A stretch of DNA of 64,000 nt from Oscillospiraceae bacterium (GTDB lineage Bacteria; Bacillota; Clostridia; Oscillospirales; Oscillospiraceae), in NCBI GenBank assembly GCA_017405865.1, contig JAFQZN010000008.1:17539-81538 (forward strand). Reading direction: 5' to 3'. The position numbers and the translations under genes are program-made. How positions within the stretch are numbered: the first letter of the stretch is position 1; each line of letters opens with the position of its first letter. Positions 58,928 to 64,000 of this stretch are shown here, piece after piece. Under the pieces are notes generated by a model that worked only from the letters and a program-made list of their open reading frames with translations, was not told where the DNA came from and did no database searches.

Positions 58928-60679
58928 TTATGCCTGCTCCTGCATCCTTCTGCGGACGATCAGGACAATGACCGCGCCTGCGACCAGCAGACCGCCGAGG
59001 ACATAGAAGATCGTGGTGCCGATGCCGCCGGTGGCGGGCAGCTCAGAACCGGTGTTGTTCAGGACGCCGATCTCCGATGCAGCGTTGCCGTCCTGCGTGA
59101 GAGCCTTGGTTGCAGTGCTTGCTTCTGCGCCATTCGCGGTATCGCCCTGCGTGGTGATGGAAGTCGTGTTGACCGTGATGTCGCTGGAGAGCTTGTTGTA
59201 ACCGGCCGGAGCGGCAGTTTCCTTGAGCGTGAAGGCTTCGCCGTCAACGCCCTGAATGGTGATGCGGCCGCTTGCGGGAGTCACAAGGTCGTCGGTCGTC
59301 GTAACACCGGCGTCGGCAATTTCGGCAGCCGTCGCAAGACGGTAGGTGCCGCTGCCGAGATCCACGAACTGCAGAGCAGACGCCGAGCCGCTCTTGTAGA
59401 GGGAGAAGTGCGCGTCTGCCAGCGGGGTCTTCGGGGTCATCATCCAGTAGTTGTCGCTGGTTGCGGCAGGATCAGTGTTCTGAACGTAGCCGGCTGCTGC
59501 AGCCGCATCGGCGTCGGCATAGGTCGCCTCAGCAGCGTAAACAGTCTCACCTTCGGTGTACTTGAAGATCGGGAAGGTCCAGACGTAGGTACGGGTCCAG
59601 TCATGCGTGGATTCCTGATCTGCGCCGTAGGTGACCCACGTCTCGTTGTCGTTGCCGTTCGTCACAGCGGCGGTAGCGGGAACGTCGAGCACAGCGGTGT
59701 TAAGGACTTCCGCGGTATACTCCACGACGATGGTGGTGTCGGCTGCAAGCGCCTCGGTGTAAGCATTGTTAAACACGACGGTGAAGCTCTGATCGCTGTT
59801 TCTCGTCAGAGTGTAATTTGCTGCGTCAAGGGCGGTGCCGCCGACCTTGACGGTAATGTCAGCGGCCGGGCAGAGCTTCAGACCGTTGTAGAGGCGGTCT
59901 TCGAGGGTGACACTAGACTGATGCGCGCCGATCACGACCGTGGTCTTGTAGCTGACAGTCTCACCGATTTCCGCGTCGTTCTTGTCGCCGTAAGTGGTGA
60001 GCGTGTCATCATAGACCTGCTTGGTCACGGAAGAAGTGGTGTTCTTCTCACGGATGGTTGCGGTAGGCTCGGTGGTGTCCAGAGAGCACAGGGAGCCCAT
60101 GGAGGTGGAAACGAAGTAGTAGCCGGGAACGTCGGGGCTCACGTCGATCGTTGCAGTGCCGCTTGCAGCGGTATCGCTGCCGGCAGCGGTGTAGGGGTTC
60201 GGGGTGGGCGTCGCAGCCGCAGCGGCAGCAGCCGCGCGGTCGAGCTCCGCGTTGATGGCAGCAGCCAGCGCGGCAGCCTTGGTTGCGTCGTAGCCGCTGG
60301 TTTCGGTCGGCTCAACGACGAAGGTGGTCGGGTCGGTGCTGGTCGGCGTGAACTTCAGGCCGTAGGTTGCGTTGGTGTAAACGCCGTCGGCGTCCGCGGT
60401 CAGACCGTTCGTGAGGAAGGCAAACCACGGATTGGTGTTGCTGATGGTGTAGGAATATGCGGTGTGGAGCTGCGTGGGGTCTGCTGCGGGAGCGCCGGGG
60501 TCGGTGCCGGGAGTTGCGTTCGTGCCCTGATAGGTCACGTCAAAGATTTTGTAGGCGGTGTAGGTTTCACCGTCTACTGCGTTGTCGATGGTGATGCTGT
60601 AGGTATTCACGGCGAACGCCGTTGCTGCCAGAGCAAACACCAGGACCAGCGCGATGAGAGTTGCCAGTGCTTTTTTCAT
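58928..60679 (-). CDS. Major pilin (SpaA/isopeptide-forming, LPATG)
   Basis: 583-residue backbone pilin. The signal peptide ends near AFAVNTY. The mature part has Cna-B/isopeptide domains: an N-terminal one (about 24-200), a middle DUF-type domain with KQVYDDTLTTYGDKNDAEIGETVSYKTTVVIG, and a C-terminal one ending in the E-box FTLKETAAPAGYNKL. ELPATGG, a hydrophobic helix and RRRMQEQA form the sorting signal. It is Ala/Thr-rich and polymerisation by the adjacent class C sortase is expected. GGAGG precedes the ATG. Confidence 0.94.
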   Translation of the reverse strand: MKKALATLIALVLVFALAATAFAVNTYSITIDNAVDGETYTAYKIFDVTYQGTNATPGTDPGAPAADPTQLHTAYSYTISNTNPWFAFLTNGLTADADGVYTNATYGLKFTPTSTDPTTFVVEPTETSGYDATKAAALAAAINAELDRAAAAAAAATPTPNPYTAAGSDTAASGTATIDVSPDVPGYYFVSTSMGSLCSLDTTEPTATIREKNTTSSVTKQVYDDTLTTYGDKNDAEIGETVSYKTTVVIGAHQSSVTLEDRLYNGLKLCPAADITVKVGGTALDAANYTLTRNSDQSFTVVFNNAYTEALAADTTIVVEYTAEVLNTAVLDVPATAAVTNGNDNETWVTYGADQESTHDWTRTYVWTFPIFKYTEGETVYAAEATYADADAAAAAGYVQNTDPAATSDNYWMMTPKTPLADAHFSLYKSGSASALQFVDLGSGTYRLATAAEIADAGVTTTDDLVTPASGRITIQGVDGEAFTLKETAAPAGYNKLSSDITVNTTSITTQGDTANGAEASTATKALTQDGNAASEIGVLNNTGSELPATGGIGTTIFYVLGGLLVAGAVIVLIVRRRMQEQA

Positions 60680-60736
60680 TGCTTTTTCCTCCTAAAAATT
60701 TAATTTTTTTGTTTTTCGGGTGAAATGTATATGATC

Positions 60737-60770
60737 GCATCCTGCAGCGGTATTGTATGCTGCAGGATGC
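60737..60770 (-). other. 11-base-arm hairpin between signal peptidase and major pilin
   Basis: Arms GCATCCTGCAG / CTGCAGGATGC with a 12-base loop, immediately after the signal peptidase stop; possible RNA processing or stability site in the operon. Confidence 0.55.
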
Positions 60771-60778
60771 GTTATTTC

Positions 60779-61372
60779 CTATGAGATCGTGCCGAATGCG
60801 GCAAGCGGCCAGACGCGGATCAGGATCTTGCCGACGATCTGCTCATCGGTGACGCAGCCAACCATGGAGCTGCGCGAGTCGATTGAGGTGGATCGGTGGT
60901 CGCCCATCACGAAGTACTGCCCTGCCGGTACCTGATACGGAAGCTCCAGATCGCAGGTGCCGAAGCTCTTTTCCGAGACGTACGGCTCTTCCAGCGGCGT
61001 GCCGTTGACGTAGACCGTGCCATCCTCCGTCAGGTTGACCCAGTCGCCCGGGCCGCAGATGACGCGCTTGATCAGCAGCTTGTTGTTATAATAAAACGCG
61101 ATCAGATCGCCCTTGGAAAAGTCTTTGACCTTCAGCGCAACGACGATCTCTCCGTCCTCCAGCGTCGGCTTCATCGACGAGCCGTAGATCCGCATTACCG
61201 GAAAAAGCAGCGTGGCGACGAGAACGGAAATCGCGGCCACCGTCGCCAGCACGAAAACCGTGCTTCGCAGAATGCTTCGGAACCGCTTTTTCTGTTCCTC
61301 CCGCGCCAGCGCACCTTCCAGCTGTGGCGTCGTCGGCAGCGCTTGCTCTCGCTTCATACGTTTGTGCTTCAT
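60779..61372 (-). CDS. Signal peptidase I of the pilus operon
   Basis: 197-residue type I signal peptidase with one N-terminal transmembrane helix (about 34-56). The catalytic serine is in GSSMKPTL and the lysine in LLIKRVICGPGDWV; MGDHRSTSIDSRS closes the core. Pilus operons in streptococci often carry such a SipA-type enzyme, which may process or chaperone pilins. The catalytic dyad looks intact. It overlaps the preceding gene as ATGA, and the pilin gene follows. Confidence 0.92.
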   Translation of the reverse strand: MKHKRMKREQALPTTPQLEGALAREEQKKRFRSILRSTVFVLATVAAISVLVATLLFPVMRIYGSSMKPTLEDGEIVVALKVKDFSKGDLIAFYYNNKLLIKRVICGPGDWVNLTEDGTVYVNGTPLEEPYVSEKSFGTCDLELPYQVPAGQYFVMGDHRSTSIDSRSSMVGCVTDEQIVGKILIRVWPLAAFGTIS

Positions 61373-61689
61373 TTGTCAGATCCTTCCTGCCGTCGTTTCT
61401 CATTGAGCCGCGACGGAAGCGGTTTCCCTTCGGCAACGGTGCGCGCGACATAGCGCTTCGCCGCTGACAAATACAGGTCCGCAGCCTCCTGCGCTTTTTC
61501 AAAAACATCAGTGATCGCGAGCGACGCTTCGGCGATCGAGCCGCACTGCGCCAGCCGGAGATCACGCTGTAATAATTTTTCATTTGCAGCATCGAGCGCA
61601 GCCTGCAGACGGTCAATTTCCCTGCTTTGATCCACCAATAATTCCAGCAATTGCGCGCGGTTCAGCTTTTTTAATTCCTTATCGGTCAT
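61369..61689 (-). CDS. Small coiled-coil protein heading the pilus operon
   Basis: 106-residue soluble protein, MTDKELKKLNRAQLLELLVDQSREIDRLQAALDAANEKLLQRD, with a helical N-terminus and a coiled coil across about 18-45, ending in a basic tail. I do not recognise a family; similar short proteins at the head of clostridial pilus loci are my only comparison. ATG 61689 lies 9 bases after GGAGG. It could be a scaffold or a regulator, neither of which is shown by the sequence. Confidence 0.65.
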   Translation of the reverse strand: MTDKELKKLNRAQLLELLVDQSREIDRLQAALDAANEKLLQRDLRLAQCGSIAEASLAITDVFEKAQEAADLYLSAAKRYVARTVAEGKPLPSRLNEKRRQEGSDK

Positions 61690-61845
61690 CGTTCTCTGCC
61701 TCCGGGAAATCGTTACAGTGCATTGCCGCTCATGGGAAGTACGCACGAAACGATGAATGATCTGTATGTTGTGGTTAATTCTTGAAGCGATAACTATATG
61801 TAGAAATTTCGCCAAAATGCACTATTTTAAGAATCTTTTAGATAT

Positions 61846-61873
61846 ATTATACATTATCTAAAGAAAATGTCAA
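61846..61873 (-). promoter_or_regulatory. Promoter of the pilus operon
   Basis: On the - strand: TTGACA (61873-61868), 16-base spacer, TATAAT (61851-61846). The 5' leader is about 150 bases. The AT-rich stretch 61690-62041 holds no other gene. Confidence 0.75.
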
Positions 61874-62041
61874 TGTTAAATGTAATGTTAATATATGTAA
61901 AGAAACATGTAGCAGAATTAATTATTATGTATAAATTTACTTTTTCATTGAATATATTCTCGCGTTTCGTCCAATCATTTACGGACAATATGACGTGTAA
62001 TTTGTTTTTTGCAAGAGCGCTTTTGCCATCTGATCTTCCCA

Positions 62042-62069
62042 TTGCAATCTATTGAAATTCTGATATAAT
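62042..62069 (+). promoter_or_regulatory. Promoter of the aldehyde dehydrogenase gene
   Basis: TTGCAA (62042-62047), 16-base spacer, TATAAT (62064-62069) with extended TG. Confidence 0.65.
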
Positions 62070-62190
62070 TAAAATATATTTATATTGCATCTTTCATTTT
62101 GAGAAAGACGATTCGTCGGCTGCTGGGTCGTATTGACCAAGCGTGATATTTCTCACCTTCTGGACGAGATCTACGGAAAGGAGAACGGCG

Positions 62191-63606
62191 ATGTATACGG
62201 AAAATGAAATCCATTCGATTGTCGAAGCCCAGCGGACGTTCTTTCGCTCCGGCAAGACGCTCGACCTCAAGTGGCGCATCGCACAGCTCAAACGACTGAA
62301 GGCTGCAGTGATCGCGCATGAAAGTGAATTTGTAGCTGCGCTGCGGGAGGATCTGGGCAGAAGCACGGTGGAAGCCTATCTCTGCGACGTCGGCCCGATC
62401 ATCGTGGAGATCAACGAAACGCTCCGTGGACTGAAAAAATGGGCGAAGCCGGAACGGCATTTCAGCGGACTGATGTGCTTTCCAAGCACGGTTACGACGG
62501 TATATAAGATGCCCTACGGCGTCAGTCTGATCATCTCCCCGTTCAATTTCCCGATGCTTTTGACCCTCGGCATGCTGACGGCGAGCATCGCCGGAGGCAA
62601 CACGGCCGTTATCAAGACCAGCTCCAAATCTTCGGCAAGCACCGCGTTTCTGAAGCGGTTCATCGCCGAGATATTCCCGCCGGAGTACGTCACGCTGATC
62701 GACGGCGGCCACGACGTCGCCGACCTCTGCCTTGCGCAGCGGTTCGACAAGATTTTCTACACAGGCTCCCCTGCCGTCGGCAGACACGTGCTCACGGAGG
62801 CGGCGAAGAATCTGACCTCGACCGCGCTGGAGCTAGGCGGCGAGACGGGCAACTGGTGCATCGTCCGTAAGGACGCCGATCTGCACGACGCGGCAAGAAA
62901 GATCGCCTTCTTTAAGCTATGCAACGCAGGGCAGATTTGTATCAACGTCAATCAGATCGCCGTCGCCGAAGAGGTCGCAGACGCCTTTTTGAAGGAGCTG
63001 AAGGCGGAGTTCACCCGTCAGATCGGTGAAGATCCGACGCATAGCCACGAATACCCGAAGCTGATCACCGACGCGGCGTATGACAAATGCGCACGTCTTG
63101 CCGAGGAATACCGCGACCGCATTATTTTCGGCGGCGACGGAGACAGGGAAAACCGGCGCTTTGCACCGACCGTCATTTATCCCGTGGATAAGAAAGAGAG
63201 CATCGTGCAGCATGAGCTGTTCTGCCCTCTCCTGCCGGTCGTTCCCTACAATGACAGTGAGATCAACGACCTGCTGGAAACCGTCGCAGACCGTGAGCAT
63301 CCGCTGGCGCTCTATGTTTTCACAAAGGATATGAAATGGGCAAAGCGCGTGATGCAGACCATGCAATACGGCGGCGGCTGCATCAACGAGGTCTGCATCC
63401 ATATGATGGTCAAGGGCGTTCCCTTCAACGGCACGGGGCATTCCGGCATGGGCGCCTATCACGGCGAATGGGGCTTCCGCGAGTTTACGCACCCTTCTAC
63501 CGTCCTGCGCGGCAGGACACGGTTCAATCTGCCGCTGCGCGAACATCCGTACGGCGGCAAATACGAAAAAACAAAAATGTCGCTGCTTAAGAAATTTGAA
63601 AAATAA
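62191..63606 (+). CDS. NAD(P)-dependent aldehyde dehydrogenase (ALDH3-like)
   Basis: Oxidises an aldehyde to a carboxylate. The 471-residue product has the coenzyme-binding part with MPYGVSLIISPFNFPM, the general base in ELGGETGNWCIV, and the catalytic cysteine in NAGQICINVNQI. The overall length without N-terminal extension is that of the class 3 group. GGAAAGGAG precedes ATG 62191; an upstream ATG would add an unrelated run. It is monocistronic and divergent from the pilus operon. The substrate is unknown. Confidence 0.93.
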   Translation: MYTENEIHSIVEAQRTFFRSGKTLDLKWRIAQLKRLKAAVIAHESEFVAALREDLGRSTVEAYLCDVGPIIVEINETLRGLKKWAKPERHFSGLMCFPSTVTTVYKMPYGVSLIISPFNFPMLLTLGMLTASIAGGNTAVIKTSSKSSASTAFLKRFIAEIFPPEYVTLIDGGHDVADLCLAQRFDKIFYTGSPAVGRHVLTEAAKNLTSTALELGGETGNWCIVRKDADLHDAARKIAFFKLCNAGQICINVNQIAVAEEVADAFLKELKAEFTRQIGEDPTHSHEYPKLITDAAYDKCARLAEEYRDRIIFGGDGDRENRRFAPTVIYPVDKKESIVQHELFCPLLPVVPYNDSEINDLLETVADREHPLALYVFTKDMKWAKRVMQTMQYGGGCINEVCIHMMVKGVPFNGTGHSGMGAYHGEWGFREFTHPSTVLRGRTRFNLPLREHPYGGKYEKTKMSLLKKFEK

Positions 63607-63660
63607 ATTATATTCAGCATTTGTTTCGATTTCGTTCACAGTTTCGTCAAAATTGCCGTT

Positions 63661-63800
63661 TATACTCAAGATGTAAGAACGATAAGCTTTCTTACAAGTG
63701 ATGCACGATTCATCTTTTCATTTTATCTCTCTTTTTCCCTCTCTCTTTTCAAAAGCGAATTCCCGGTTACCCTAAAAAGTAACCGGGAATTTGCTTTTAC
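63661..63800 (+). ncRNA. Candidate small RNA downstream of the dehydrogenase
   Basis: A TATACT (63661-63666) is followed by a hairpin (TGTAAGAA / TTCTTACA, 63671-63693), a pyrimidine-rich tract (63710-63750) and a terminator. No frame of note is present. The -35 is poor, so it may instead be the 3' untranslated end of the dehydrogenase message. Confidence 0.35.
63760..63794 (+). terminator. Terminator hairpin after the dehydrogenase
   Basis: Arms AATTCCCGGTTAC / GTAACCGGGAATT around CCTAAAAA, then T-rich. Confidence 0.85.
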
Positions 63801-63802
63801 AG

Positions 63803-63821
63803 ACTGTCAAAAAGTCCGTAA
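63803..63821. repeat. Copy of the MITE-like element's inverted end
   Basis: GACTGTCAAAAAGTCCGTAA matches the left inner end of the element at 15817-15836 with one base missing. It lies between the terminator and the obgE stop, possibly a solo end or remnant. Confidence 0.5.
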
Positions 63822-63825
63822 TCGA

Positions 63826-64000
63826 TTAACGTTCGTAATCGAACTCAAAGTCGTAGATGCTGACCGTGTCGCCGTCCTCGATCCCCATTTCCTCCAGCCG
63901 GTCAAACAGGCCGCTTTTGCGGAGCTGGCGGTCAAAGTACATTCTCGACTCATAGTCGGCAAAATTAATGTCCATGATGAGCTGCTGCAGCCATTTGCCG
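63826..64000 (-). CDS. obgE: ObgE/CgtA GTPase, C-terminal end (cut by window)
   Basis: The final 58 codons on the - strand. They read LQQLIMDINFADYESRMYF..., then DRLEEMGIEDGDTVSIYDFEFDYER before TAA (63828-63826). This is the Obg C-terminal (OCT) domain, with the typical GDTV and the strand ending in an EFDY/EFEY-type segment. Obg is a ribosome-associated GTPase needed for large-subunit assembly. The GTPase and glycine-rich parts lie beyond the window. Confidence 0.85.
   Translation of the reverse strand, partial: GKWLQQLIMDINFADYESRMYFDRQLRKSGLFDRLEEMGIEDGDTVSIYDFEFDYER

Noticed and set aside
58892-60703. Open frame of 603 codons on the + strand
   Set aside because: Antisense to the major pilin; Gly/Val/Arg-rich composition typical of reversed Ala/Thr codons.

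Overview
The window reads as a bacterial chromosome segment of moderate GC with AT-rich promoters, strong Shine-Dalgarno sites and sigma-A type promoters. Gene content and order point to a Gram-positive, anaerobic Firmicute of class Clostridia, most likely an Oscillospiraceae/Ruminococcaceae-like gut species: plsX-rnc-smc-ftsY, queA-tgt-yajC, a CIRCE-controlled clpB, CwlD-type amidase, class C sortase pili, a CD1247-type acidic protein and DUF4173. No CRISPR array, rRNA operon or prophage was seen.

Layout. 1-13148: a housekeeping run on the + strand (plsX end, rnc, smc, ftsY, rph, rdgB, yhbY-like, a nadD-yqeK fusion, an LCP cell-wall ligase, rsfS, leuS). 13149-15110: rpsU with a consensus promoter, an xdhC-like gene, a 23-residue peptide gene with its own promoter and terminator, and tRNA-Val(CAC) with duplicated, folded repeat DNA beside it. 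15215-17936: msrA, an inserted hairpin-rich element and a DUF4173 membrane protein. 17980-21396: queA, a RelB/YafQ toxin-antitoxin pair, tgt and yajC. 21455-33795: membrane protein, two Xer-type recombinases, yqeG, peptidase, efp, a P-type ATPase, rplS, nadE, a possible small RNA and an HAD phosphatase. 33825-37160: two convergent ECF sigma/membrane-protein pairs with matching ECF promoters. 37205-41929: cwlD-radA-ATP-grasp and a dinB operon with a LexA-like box. 41989-43482: smpB, a cyclophilin and tmRNA. 43687-46387: clpB with promoter and perfect CIRCE. 46388-47100: intergenic DNA packed with repeats. 47105-49260: a Bro-N/Fic fusion, an HD hydrolase and a membrane protein. 49295-61873: a sortase pilus operon on the - strand (small coiled-coil protein, signal peptidase, major pilin, class C sortase, minor pilin, second sortase, 2428-residue CHAP-bearing adhesin). 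62042-64000: aldehyde dehydrogenase, a possible small RNA and the 3' end of obgE.

How parts work together. The pilus locus is self-contained: signal peptidase, two LPXTG pilins, two sortases and a giant LPXTG adhesin. The two sigma loci look autoregulated and face one shared terminator. smpB and ssrA, the two halves of trans-translation, lie about 600 bases apart.

The least explained signal is a family of folded repeats (14893-14976, 43498-43620, 46672-46780). Their closing stems copy the 3' end of a tRNA or tmRNA, and each lies just after an RNA-gene 3' end (or remnant) and its terminator. All calls come from reading the sequence; no database search was run.
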